Assembly: GCF_004363235.1 (NCBI RefSeq)
Contig: NZ_SNYW01000013.1
Span: 1 to 64,000 of the forward strand
Direction of reading: 5' to 3'
DNA length: 64,000 bases
Source: Dongia mobilis
GTDB taxonomy: Bacteria; Pseudomonadota; Alphaproteobacteria; Dongiales; Dongiaceae
Shown: positions 33,421 to 41,871 of the stretch, one piece after another
How positions within the stretch are numbered: the stretch's first letter is position 1
Layout of the letters: every line of letters starts with the position of its first letter
Notes under the pieces: generated by a model
Databases searched by the model: none
Told to the model about the DNA's origin: nothing
The model's input: only the letters and a program-made list of their open reading frames with translations
Made by a program: the position numbers and the translations under genes

Positions 33421-35537
33421 TTATCCCCTTGCGCTACAAAAAGGGCGTCCACAGCGACGACGCCGGTTTCAGACACGATGACCGGATTGACATCCATCTC
33501 GGCCAGTTTATCGCCTAGAGAAACGCAAAGTTCCGAGAAAGTCACCAGCGCGTGAGCCAACGCCTTCACATCCTTCGGCCCCGCACCGCGCGCACCGGCA
33601 AGGAGCTTGGAGATGGGAAGGCCGGCGATCATCTGCTCCGCTTTCTCCAACGAGACTGGCGCCAGGGCGAATTGACGGTCGTCGAAGAGTTCCACCAGCG
33701 CGCCACCGGCGGAGATCATTACGAGGGGACCGAAATCGGCGTCATGGACGCAGCCTATCGCCATTTCGACGCCCGGATTCGCCATGCTCTGAACGATGAC
33801 CCGCGAACCGAGCCGCGCGCTGATGTCGTCATAGGCCGCGAGCAGCGCCGCTTCGTCGCCGAGGTTAAGGCGGACGCCGTTAAGATCGGATTTGTGCTCA
33901 ATCCCTTGCGCGGCAGTCTTGAGGACGATGGGATAGCCGATCCGCGCGGCGACCTTGGCGAGATTTTGCCGGTCGTCGACCGTCTCGCTCCGTATGGTCG
34001 GTATGCCAGCGCGCGCGAGCAGATCCAGTGCCTCTCTTTCATCCGCGTTATGCCCCGGCCGCAGGCTGGCGCGCCAATCGGCGACAATCGCGGAGAAATG
34101 CTGTCTGGGGGCGGTGGCTTTGAGGGCGGGTTTTGCGACACGGTCCGCCCAAGCCTGGAGCTTTTTCACGGCGGTAAGCATCTCGGCGGCCCCATTGATG
34201 CAAGGCACATTGTGTTCCGCCAGCGCTTCGCCGAGCTGACGATTATGGGTGCGGGCGAAACTTGTGTAGAAGAAGCAGGGCTTGCCCGAGATCTTCGGCA
34301 GGGTCAGCGCCAATTGCTTGATGTCCTCGAGATAGATGTAGTCGTCACGGAGGTCCGCCTCGAGGCCGATCATGGAAACCTCCGGCGCCCGCCCCAGGAC
34401 AGCGAGGCCACGCTCGAACACCCGCGCATATTCATCGGTGAGGTCGGCGGCGCAGTCGAGTGGGTTGGAGGGTTCGAGCGAGGGTGGCATCGTCGCCCGC
34501 AATGCGGCTACGGTGTCGGCAGAGAGGGTTGCTAGTGGGGCACCGAGTTCGCCAGCGCAATCCATGACCAGTTCGCGCAAGCCCCCTGAGTCCGTCACCA
34601 GCCCGACGCCGCCGGCACCCGGTAGCCGCCCCGCGGCACAAAGCTGTGCGACATTCATTAACTGGTCCACATTGTCGACGACGATGGCACCACAATCGTC
34701 GATGGCCGCCTCGTAAGCCACGCGGGAGCCGGCAAGCGCACCGGTATGCGAGCGCGCCATGCGAGCACTTTCGGCGGAGCGCCCAACCTTGCAGACGACG
34801 ACCGGCACGCCCGCCGCCCGCGCGCGCCGCAGGCTCGCCATGAACCCCGCCGGGTTGCGCGCGGCTTCCATAAAGACCGCGATGACACGGGTGGTCGACC
34901 GCTGCACGGCATAATCGATGTATTCGTCGACCGTTGCACCGATTTCCTGGCCGGAAGATATGATGAGATCGAAGCGATAGCGGGGGTCGTTCATGGCAAG
35001 CGTCGTGAACACCGAGCCCGAATGCGCGATCAGGGAAATGCCACCGGGCTTCAGATGGCCGGCGGGGTAGAAGCTGGCGACGCAGCCGGTCGCGACATTG
35101 ATGAAGCCCATGCCGGCACCGCCGCAGACCGGCAACCTCGCTTCGCGAGCGATGTCGCGCAATCGGGGGAGCAGTGGCAGGCCGGAGGCTGTCTCGCCGT
35201 AGCAAGCGTCAAAAATGACCGCCGCGCGCACGCCCCGGTCAATTGCGGAAAGCATGGCCGCTTCCAGATTTCGCGCACCCATGCCGAGAATGGCGAGGTC
35301 CGGCACGTCGTCGATATCGGCCAAGCTGGCATGGCAGGGCCTGCCGAGGATCTCGCTCTGCCGTGGGTTGATGAAATCGATTCGCCCGGCGAACTTTGCG
35401 CTGGTGACCGACTGGGCGAGCCGTTGGCCGAAAGACCCCTCCCGGCCGGAAGCGCCGAGAACCACCATCGAACGCGCGTTAAACATCGGTGCTAGGCGGC
35501 TCTTCACCTCAACATTGCGCTCCATCACATCCGACAT
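33417..35537 (-). CDS. ADP-forming acyl-CoA ligase (fused alpha-beta, ATP-grasp)
   Basis: A 706-residue NDP-forming CoA synthetase. The CoA-binding Rossmann domain starts at about 15 (FNARSMVVLGASGREGSFGQ). The succinyl-CoA-ligase-like middle carries SLIAHSGSVFTTLAM near 165. The C-terminal ATP-grasp domain starts at about 490 (LDLLARAGIPTIRSE, GYPIVLKTAAQGIEHKSDLN, KLAEMDVNPVIVSETG). ATG at 35537 comes one base after the hydratase stop, so the earlier in-frame start is rejected. It should join a carboxylic acid to CoA with ATP to ADP. Between a CaiD-like hydratase and a carnitine-type dehydrogenase it is a candidate to replace the AMP-forming CaiC, or to activate crotonobetaine-like acids. 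Confidence 0.87.
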   Translation of the reverse strand: MSDVMERNVEVKSRLAPMFNARSMVVLGASGREGSFGQRLAQSVTSAKFAGRIDFINPRQSEILGRPCHASLADIDDVPDLAILGMGARNLEAAMLSAIDRGVRAAVIFDACYGETASGLPLLPRLRDIAREARLPVCGGAGMGFINVATGCVASFYPAGHLKPGGISLIAHSGSVFTTLAMNDPRYRFDLIISSGQEIGATVDEYIDYAVQRSTTRVIAVFMEAARNPAGFMASLRRARAAGVPVVVCKVGRSAESARMARSHTGALAGSRVAYEAAIDDCGAIVVDNVDQLMNVAQLCAAGRLPGAGGVGLVTDSGGLRELVMDCAGELGAPLATLSADTVAALRATMPPSLEPSNPLDCAADLTDEYARVFERGLAVLGRAPEVSMIGLEADLRDDYIYLEDIKQLALTLPKISGKPCFFYTSFARTHNRQLGEALAEHNVPCINGAAEMLTAVKKLQAWADRVAKPALKATAPRQHFSAIVADWRASLRPGHNADEREALDLLARAGIPTIRSETVDDRQNLAKVAARIGYPIVLKTAAQGIEHKSDLNGVRLNLGDEAALLAAYDDISARLGSRVIVQSMANPGVEMAIGCVHDADFGPLVMISAGGALVELFDDRQFALAPVSLEKAEQMIAGLPISKLLAGARGAGPKDVKALAHALVTFSELCVSLGDKLAEMDVNPVIVSETGVVAVDALFVAQGDK

Positions 35538-35538
35538 T

Positions 35539-36357
35539 TCAGGAGCCCTTGAAGTTCGCATTGCGCTTCTCGGAAAAGGCGACGGCGCCCTCATTGAAAT
35601 CGCTGGATTGCAGCATGCGTTCGTAGTTGGTGAGGTTGCTCTTGCCGACCCAGGCCTTGCGCGTGACCTTGTGTGCCTCCTCCGGTGAGGTCATGGCGTT
35701 GTAGCGCATGTATTCCTTGAGCGCTCGCGTCACCAGTGGCGCTCCACCCGCGATATTGCGGGCGACATCGCGTGCATGCTCCAGCAGCTTTTCCTTCGGC
35801 ACGACATCGCGCACGAGACCCCAATGTTTCGCCTCCAGCGCGCCGAGGCGGCGGCCGGTCAGCATAAGGTCGATCGCGACATTGTAGGGTACCCGGTGAT
35901 GCAGTTTCTGAACGGCGCCGCCATCGGGCAAGAAACCGCGCTGCATCTCGGGCAAGGAGAAATAGGCGTCTTCGGAAGCAACGATGATGTCGCTGGCGAG
36001 CGCCATCTCGAATCCGCCGCCGACGGCCGCGCCATTCACGGCGGCGATGACAGGCTTATAGAGGTCGAAAAACTCGGTGAGGCCGCCGATGCCGCCGGGA
36101 CCTAGATCGAAGCCCAGTTCCTCGTCGCGGCTTTCTCCACGTGCGACGGCTTTCAGGTCCCAGCCGGCACTGAAGATATTCTTGGGGTTGGGGGCAGCCG
36201 TCAGGATGGCCACGCGCAAATCCTCGTCGTCATTGAAGCGCTTGAAGGCTTCGTACAACACGGTGCTGGTCTCGGTGGTCAGCGCGTTGGCCGGCGGCCG
36301 GTTGAGGGTCACCGTCATGACCCGTCCTTCAATCTCGACGCTTACTTCCTGGCTCAT
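35539..36357 (-). CDS. Enoyl-CoA hydratase family, CaiD-like (carnitinyl-CoA dehydratase type)
   Basis: A 272-residue crotonase-fold protein starting at ATG 36357 (CCAGGGGAAG upstream). It contains NIFSAGWDLKAVARGE near 65, GPGGIGGLTEFFDLYKPVIA near 90 and the oxyanion-hole loop VNGAAVGGGFEMALASD near 112. It ends FSEKRNANFKGS. The FSAGWDLKA, GPGG..GLTE.F.L.KPVIAAVNG and FAEKR patterns are those of E. coli CaiD. It should interconvert an enoyl-CoA and a 3-hydroxyacyl-CoA, possibly crotonobetainyl-CoA and carnitinyl-CoA. First gene of the three-gene leftward unit, divergent from the LysR gene. Confidence 0.85.
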   Translation of the reverse strand: MSQEVSVEIEGRVMTVTLNRPPANALTTETSTVLYEAFKRFNDDEDLRVAILTAAPNPKNIFSAGWDLKAVARGESRDEELGFDLGPGGIGGLTEFFDLYKPVIAAVNGAAVGGGFEMALASDIIVASEDAYFSLPEMQRGFLPDGGAVQKLHHRVPYNVAIDLMLTGRRLGALEAKHWGLVRDVVPKEKLLEHARDVARNIAGGAPLVTRALKEYMRYNAMTSPEEAHKVTRKAWVGKSNLTNYERMLQSSDFNEGAVAFSEKRNANFKGS

Positions 36358-36516
36358 CTGGACTTCCCCTGGCTTGATTGAACAGCATGAGAAAATCCAA
36401 GCAGCCAGGCGAGTTAGGCGCAGCCCTTGGAGCATGCTGTAATTGTTTATTCTGGCGATGAAAATTGCTAGGCTTGAATAGGGGATCGGCTCATCACAGC
36501 ATGAAGAAAATTGATA

Positions 36517-37425
36517 ATGAGATATTGGAAGTACATTCCGCCACTAAAATCGCTACTGGCCGTCGAGGCGACAGCTCGCTGCGGCAGCTTTTCCAAGGCG
36601 GCAGATGAGCTGAATGTCACGCAATCCGCGGTCAGCCACCTGGTCGGTCAGGCGGAGACGTTGCTGGGCACGCGTCTGTTCGACCGCACCAGCCGGCCGA
36701 TCCAGCTGACGACCGAGGGCCAGCGCTACGTTAATTCGGTGATCTCGAGCCTCAATATCCTGAAGGCCGAGGGACAGTTGCTGCATGAGCGGCACGGCTC
36801 ATCGGCGCTGACTGTATCCTGCAATCTGGGCTACGGCAATTTCTGGCTATTGCCGAAGCTGAAGCATTTTCACGACGCCTATCCGGATATCACCGTCAAC
36901 ATGGTGACGACCTATCAGGGATTACCGGAACTTGGTGAGGGTATCGACGTCGCGATCCGCTTTGGCAGTGGCGACTGGCCGGATTGCCACTCCAGACTGC
37001 TCTTCAGCGAGCGCATCACGCCGGTGGCGAGCAGCATGTATATCGAACAGGCGCCGCAAATCCGCCAGCCGAAGGATTTGCTGAAGCATACGCTGCTTCA
37101 CGCTCATGCCAGGGATAAACGGTGGTTTGACTGGGAACAGTGGTTCGATCATTTCGGGATCGCTCGGCCGCCGACTCTGACCGGACCCAGCTTCGACAAT
37201 CATGTGATGATGATGCAGGCGGCCCTGACCGGCAGCGGCGTGGCGCTTGGTTGGAAAGGCACTGCCGGCGAATTTGTGCGACAGGGGCAGTTGATCGAAG
37301 TGCTGCCAGAGCAGATCCAGGTCGAAGGCAGCGTTTATCTGGTCACGCGTCAAGGGGGATACCCGCACCGCATACTCGATCTGTTTTCCGAATGGCTAGT
37401 AGAGCGAGCCGGTGCCGATCGCTGA
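36517..37425 (+). CDS. LysR-family transcriptional regulator (GcvA-like)
   Basis: A 302-residue regulator from ATG 36517; a TTG two codons earlier is possible. The winged helix-turn-helix is at about 7-65 (LKSLLAVEATARCGSFSKAA, then ADELNVTQSAVSHLVGQAE). The effector domain runs from about 90 to 300 (YGNFWLLPKLKHFHDAYPDI). It resembles the GcvA/AmpR branch. The 159-base gap to the divergent CaiD-like gene makes that operon its likely target, with a carnitine-like or acyl-CoA effector. Confidence 0.9.
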   Translation: MRYWKYIPPLKSLLAVEATARCGSFSKAADELNVTQSAVSHLVGQAETLLGTRLFDRTSRPIQLTTEGQRYVNSVISSLNILKAEGQLLHERHGSSALTVSCNLGYGNFWLLPKLKHFHDAYPDITVNMVTTYQGLPELGEGIDVAIRFGSGDWPDCHSRLLFSERITPVASSMYIEQAPQIRQPKDLLKHTLLHAHARDKRWFDWEQWFDHFGIARPPTLTGPSFDNHVMMMQAALTGSGVALGWKGTAGEFVRQGQLIEVLPEQIQVEGSVYLVTRQGGYPHRILDLFSEWLVERAGADR

Positions 37426-37437
37426 GGGGTCGGCACC
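37411..37437. terminator. Bidirectional terminator-like hairpin between convergent genes
   Basis: GGTGCCGA (37411-37418) pairs perfectly with TCGGCACC (37430-37437) around an 11-base loop. It overlaps the LysR stop and precedes the end of the convergent binding-protein gene. No strong T-run follows on either strand. Confidence 0.5.
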
Positions 37438-37449
37438 GCTCGATATTGG

Positions 37450-39054
37450 CTATTCCTTGAACCAGGTCGTGCGCAGCATGCTGATATTGTCGAGCCCGTA
37501 GGCACCACGGAATTCGTTGTGACCGAGCTTGTCGCTGGCGGCATGCAGATGGCTGGCGAAGAGCGGCACCGGCACTCCGCCGTCATCGCGGGTAATCTCC
37601 TGCAACTCCCAGTACATCTCCCGGCGCTTGTCGGTATCGGGCTCGCCGCGCGCTTCGGCGAGGATATTGTCGAAGCGCTCTTTGGTCCAATAGGCCTCGT
37701 TCCAGGTCGAGGTGGAGACGAAGGCTGTATTAAACATCCAATCCGCCGTCATGCGGCCCGACCAGTAGCCGAAGATGAACGGTTTCTGCCGCCAGGTGTC
37801 AGCCCAGTAACCGTCGTCGGGAACGCGGGTCACCTTCACATCGATCCCGGCAGAGGCCGCTGATTCTGCAAAGAGGATGGCGGAGTCAATGGCGCCGGTA
37901 AAGGCCGCGTCCGCGGTAAACAATTCCACCGGCAGACGATCATGGCCGGCCTTCTTCAAATGAAATCTTGCTTTCTCTGGGTCGTATTCCCGCTGCGGCA
38001 AGTCCGTGTTGAAGAATTGCTGATTCTTGCCGATCGGATGATCGTTACCAATATAGCCGTAGCCGTTGAGGATCTTCTGCAGCATCTCCTCGCGCTTGAT
38101 CGCGTATTTGACTGCGAGGCGGACATCGACATTGTCATAGGGCGCCACGGTCGTGTTCATTGGCATCGTGTAGTGCTGCAGCCCCTTGGCCTCGATCAGT
38201 TCGACACGGGGCGCGGTCTTAAGGCGGTCAGCGAGCTTCGGCTCGACGTTCGAAATGAAATCTACATCTCCGGCCTGCAGCGCGGAGATGCGCGCCGCTG
38301 TATCCGGCACGTTCATGATCTCGACCGCGTCGAAGAAACCGTCATCGTCACGGTAGTAATGCGGGTTCTTGGTGAGCGAGATCTTCACGCCGGGCTCGAA
38401 GGTATTCAGCACATAGGGACCGGTGCCGTTGCCGGGCTTGCCCCAGCCATCCTTGCCCATATCGGCGGGCGCCACCATAAGGGCGTGGTGCGAGAGTTTC
38501 AGCGGCAGGTCGGAATCGGCGGAGGAGAGTTCGAACACGACGGTGTCGCCGTCGGCCTTTACGTCTTTCACGCTGGAGAGGATCTGGCGTGGCTCAGAGT
38601 ATTTGGATTCTTCCGCGGTTACGTAGCGGTAGGAGGCGACGACGTCCTCGGCGGTGAGGGCGCGGCCACTCTGGAACAGAACGCCCTTCCGCAGTTTGAA
38701 GCGCCACACCAGGCCGTCCTCCGAGGTCGACCAGGATTCCGCCAGCATCGGCGCTGGCGCGCCGGAAAGATCTACGTCGATCAGTCGGTCATACATGCCA
38801 GTCATGGCGAGGGTGATGTGATACGTGTAGATAAAGACATGCGGATCGAAGCTGTCGACGGTGGCACCGCCCGTGGTCGCGATGCGCAGCGTACCGCCCT
38901 TGCGCGGCGAGGCGAAGGCCATGGACGAATACGTGAAGGCGGCGGCGCCGAATCCGAGCGCGAGCGCGCGACTGAGGAACGTACGTCGGTCGCAGCCCCA
39001 AGTGTTTTTTAATGCCGCAAGCTGGTTCTGTACCGTGGTCAATTCCGACTTCAT
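37450..39054 (-). CDS. ABC substrate-binding protein, family 5 (dipeptide/opine type), orphan
   Basis: A 534-residue protein with a twin-arginine-like leader (CDRRTFLSRALALGFGAAAF, about residues 21-40) rather than a plain Sec signal. Family 5 features include GGTLRIATTGGATVDSFDPH near 55, AESWSTSEDGLVWRFKLRKG near 110, and GTGPYVLNTFEPG near 205. It should bind a peptide, opine or similar solute outside the inner membrane. No permease or ATPase of the Dpp/Opp type lies in the window: downstream is the convergent LysR gene, upstream is IS debris from 39.4 kb. The rest of the transporter may have been lost, or may lie elsewhere. Confidence 0.88.
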   Translation of the reverse strand: MKSELTTVQNQLAALKNTWGCDRRTFLSRALALGFGAAAFTYSSMAFASPRKGGTLRIATTGGATVDSFDPHVFIYTYHITLAMTGMYDRLIDVDLSGAPAPMLAESWSTSEDGLVWRFKLRKGVLFQSGRALTAEDVVASYRYVTAEESKYSEPRQILSSVKDVKADGDTVVFELSSADSDLPLKLSHHALMVAPADMGKDGWGKPGNGTGPYVLNTFEPGVKISLTKNPHYYRDDDGFFDAVEIMNVPDTAARISALQAGDVDFISNVEPKLADRLKTAPRVELIEAKGLQHYTMPMNTTVAPYDNVDVRLAVKYAIKREEMLQKILNGYGYIGNDHPIGKNQQFFNTDLPQREYDPEKARFHLKKAGHDRLPVELFTADAAFTGAIDSAILFAESAASAGIDVKVTRVPDDGYWADTWRQKPFIFGYWSGRMTADWMFNTAFVSTSTWNEAYWTKERFDNILAEARGEPDTDKRREMYWELQEITRDDGGVPVPLFASHLHAASDKLGHNEFRGAYGLDNISMLRTTWFKE

Positions 39055-39385
39055 GACTTTCCCCCCTGTTGATTAGTGCTCATGTTGACCTCGGCACGGC
39101 TAAGGCGGATAGCCGGCATGCCTCTTAGTATTCGCCCAAGCCACTGGCTGGGCCGCATCGCTAACTATCTGTTTTATCGTCGTAAAAGCAGACGCCGGTT
39201 TTCTTCCCATGGCCAGACGTCATCCTGGGGATAAACAGGCGTGCGGAGAAGGGCGGAACGGTTCATTCCAATATGAAGAATTTTAATAGTGTGCACGCCG
39301 ATCATCGATCCCGTTTGCGTGCTGATTGACATTCACCTGCCGTGTACTTCCCAAATTCTTCAACGCAGCCCGACTCGTTTACTTT
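39055..39385. other. Upstream region of the orphan binding protein
   Basis: No gene visible. It holds the promoter side of the family 5 binding-protein gene and ends at a TGACCTGCTCCC-type IS3 terminus. This is the boundary between core-like DNA and the accessory region. Confidence 0.5.
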
Positions 39386-39554
39386 TGACCTGCTCCCGGT
39401 TTCTTAACTCACTTTGAGCTGGAAAATTCTAATTTAGCGCCCTTGGCCGGGTTGGTGGATTTTCCATGAAGAGGTCGAAGTTCAGCGAGCAGCAGATCGC
39501 GTTCATTCTGCGACAGGCGGAGGAAGGTACGGCGGTCGGCGAGGTATGCCGAAA
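39386..39554 (+). mobile_element. IS3-family 5' end with OrfA N-terminal fragment
   Basis: It starts with TGACCTGCTCCCGG, the usual left-end sequence of many IS3 elements. About 80 bases later comes MKRSKFSEQQIAFILRQAEE (39466 onward), the classic OrfA helix-turn-helix start. Similarity stops after GTAVGEVCR at about 39554. The rest of the transposase is missing here; an OrfB tail lies at 43384-43545 in the same orientation. Confidence 0.75.
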
Positions 39555-39660
39555 CACACAAGAAAAGGGGGGCCGCTTTCGTGCTGGTCCAAAGAAAACC
39601 GCGTTGGAAGCGCCTTTATCTCTCGACCGAGCCTTGCCGGATTCACAAAAAATGCTAACA

Positions 39661-39742
39661 GCGCCGAAAGATGACCCCTCAATTTTCTCTCGATTCAAGG
39701 AATTAACGTGTCGATCGGCGCCGACACCCCACGCTGATTCAG
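39661..39742 (+). repeat. IS21-like end remnant, copy 2
   Basis: A partner of 19792-19876, sharing the GTGTCGATCGGCGCC core and flanking CCCCTCAATT and ACCCCACGC segments. It lies just after the IS3 fragment. Diverged in small gaps, so the copies are old. Confidence 0.45.
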
Positions 39743-39879
39743 AGTCGCCCTTCCTCCGGGAGGGTATTTCTCTCGCCTTTGTTCCAATATTCCAGATAAG
39801 AAGAATGGTAGGAATCTGTAGCGCCCGATCCTTCTGCAGGGTATTGACGCGGCATCACTTCATCGACGAAGGATGGATA

Positions 39880-40503
39880 ATGATCAGAATCGGTTTCATC
39901 ACCTTGGCGCTGGTCCTGTCGGCATGTTCGCCGGAGGAAAAAGTGATCGCTTCTGCAGCGTCATCCAACCAGCATTCCCCTGAGGACTATGCCGTTCGTC
40001 TGGCCGCCGCCGAGCAGGAGGCGATAGAGAGGAATGTCGGTTGGGGGGCGCTTCAAGAAACGCCTTGGGAGATCTATGAGGAGGCCTGCGCGACCTTCAA
40101 GAAGAATGATCAAATTAGATGGGACCTGCAGATCTGGTTCGATGATCTGACGGACTACCGGCACGGCACCGAGTATGAGATTCTGGTGTACAATTTTGCG
40201 CCGCTGTCGGTGCCGGATGGGCAGGTAGTTCCGGCCACTATCGAGATTGATGGCGTGACCTTCCGCACGGAAGCGAGCAAGGGAATTGCGGTCAATGCCG
40301 TTCATGACGTGCGCCTGAGAGCGATCTCCTTCGAGATCGAGGATCAGCGGCACCTGCTGCGCGACGCGTTTCTGAACTCGGCTGAAGTCAAGCTGTTGAT
40401 CGGACGGGATCGGGTCAACTTCAAGATGGGAGATGTCAAACGGATGGCGCTCAATCTTGAAAAATGCCTTGAGCACCAGGCCGCATCGACACTGCAACCC
40501 TAA
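39880..40503 (+). CDS. Hypothetical lipoprotein
   Basis: ATG 39880 follows GAAGGATG and encodes 207 residues beginning with a lipoprotein signal (IRIGFITLALVLSACSPEE, lipobox LSAC, Cys15 or so). The in-frame extension back to the IS3 OrfA start is accidental and rejected. The mature protein is acidic, with a helix rich in Glu/Ala (DYAVRLAAAEQEAIERNVGW) and beta-like segments (TIEIDGVTFRTEASKGIAV). No known family recognised. A rho-independent terminator follows, so it is a single-gene unit stranded among IS remnants. Confidence 0.65.
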   Translation: MIRIGFITLALVLSACSPEEKVIASAASSNQHSPEDYAVRLAAAEQEAIERNVGWGALQETPWEIYEEACATFKKNDQIRWDLQIWFDDLTDYRHGTEYEILVYNFAPLSVPDGQVVPATIEIDGVTFRTEASKGIAVNAVHDVRLRAISFEIEDQRHLLRDAFLNSAEVKLLIGRDRVNFKMGDVKRMALNLEKCLEHQAASTLQP

Positions 40504-40553
40504 AGCGAGGCCCGGCAATCGGCCCTACTACCGACGTATATCGACGCGGCCTA

Positions 40554-40587
40554 AACCCACCCACCGGATAGACCGCGGGTGGGTTTT
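40554..40587 (+). terminator. Rho-independent terminator
   Basis: AACCCACCC (40554-40562) pairs with GGGTGGGTT (40577-40585) and is followed by TT. The loop is 14 bases. It sits about 50 bases after the lipoprotein stop. Confidence 0.7.
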
Positions 40588-40754
40588 GCAATCACCGTAT
40601 CGTCACCATGCCGCTGCGATGACAGGCGCCATGGCGGCCCTGGTGGCTGTCGCCAATGACGTGACGCTCGACTTCTCGCGGCCTGGCAAGCCCACGGATA
40701 CGGATGTAATTGACAAGCCCCAGCGGAGGTCAGTTCATCACTTTGCTTTACTTG

Positions 40755-41013
40755 TGTTTCGGCATGCAATAAGGACCCCGTTTTAGGGGTTATCGGCATC
40801 CAAAAGGGACCCCTCTGACGCAGGGGTGTGTTTCAGCATCGAACCGGGACCCCCACCCAAAGGATCCCTATCGTATTGATTATGCGCGCAAAACAATTCG
40901 CGATATGGGGTCCCGATCGGCGCCGATCGGGACTCCTAGCCAATCCAGATTTACAAGAGAAATCATGTGGATGGTTAAAAAAATTGAAGGGGTCCCAGTT
41001 CGATGCTGAAACA
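40755..41013. mobile_element. IS21-like element remnant: both ends, interior lost
   Basis: Three direct copies of a TGTTTC(A/G)GCAT...GGGACCCC module lie at 40755-40779, 40791-40813 and 40829-40853. An inverted copy lies at 40989-41013 and differs from the third by one base. Such multiple internal repeats at the ends are typical of IS21-family elements. About 135 bases remain between the ends and carry no transposase, so this is a deletion derivative that could be moved only in trans. I saw no istA/istB in the window. Confidence 0.55.
40910..40933. repeat. 24-bp perfect palindrome
   Basis: A sequence centred on CGGCGCCG, with outer arms starting GTCCCGAT, is its own exact reverse complement across 24 bases. 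It lies inside the collapsed IS21-like remnant. It contains the GATCGGCGCC core also seen in the repeats at 19.8 and 39.7 kb. Confidence 0.85.
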
Positions 41014-41725
41014 CACCCACCGCATCCATAACCCGTTTACATCCGAGAAGCTCGCCACTCTCGGCAAGGCGTTGCGCCTGGAGCCTGAGATCCGTGTGCT
41101 GGACCTCGGCAGCGGTTCTGGCGAGATGCTGTGCACCTGGGCTCGCGACTACGGGATTGTCGGCACTGGTATCGACAAGAGTCAGTTGTTCAGCGAACAA
41201 GCGAAGCTGCGCGCCAAAGAACTCGGGGGGGCTGATCAAGTCGAGTTCATCCACGGCGATGCGACCGGCTATGTGGCCGACGAAAAGGTCGGTGTGGCAG
41301 CCTGCGTAGGTGCCACGTGGATCGGTGGGGGTGTCGCCGGTACCATTGAGCTTCTGGCGAAAAACCTTCGCACCGGAGGGATAATCCTGATCGGGGAGCC
41401 GTACTAGCTGCGGTTGCCGCCGACAGAAGAGGTTGCCAAAGGATGCAATGCCAGTTCGATTTCCGACTTTCTGATGCTTCCCGATCTTATCGCATCGTTT
41501 GGCGACCTGAACTACGACGTGGTGGAAATGGTACTGGCAAACCAGGACAGCTGGGACCGGTACGAGGCGGCCAAGTGGCTCACCATGCGCCGATGGCTCG
41601 AAATGAATCCCGAGGACGATTTTGCACATGACGTTCGAGCCAAACTGACCTCGGAACCCAAGCGCTACACCGCGTACACACGTGAATACCTGGGCTGGGG
41701 CGTGTTCGCGCTCATGGCGCGATGA
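41003..41725 (+). pseudogene. SAM-dependent methyltransferase with in-frame amber codon and IS-derived start
   Basis: The frame 41003-41725 reads as one methyltransferase of about 240 residues but is cut by TAG at 41405-41407. The SAM motif VLDLGSGSGEML is near residue 33 and GIDKSQLFSEQAKL near 58. Before the stop it reads LIGEPY; after it, LRLPPTEEVAKGC continues in the same frame, and related proteins have a Trp there (TGG to TAG). The end, TREYLGWGVFALMAR, is intact. The ATG and first codons (MLKHT) lie within the IS21-like inverted end at 40989-41013, so the original N-terminus was replaced. Either a pseudogene, or two fragments. Confidence 0.75.
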
Positions 41726-41871
41726 TGCAGGTCATAGCCCCTCCCCGACCCCGAAGGGCCAATAGCGAACCCGGAGCCCAGCTTTATTCCGGATAGGTGG
41801 AAAATGGCGCGCCGGGGAGATAAAATCGGGCACCACTATCTCATTGCGATCGCTTACAATTTTCGTAGTAA

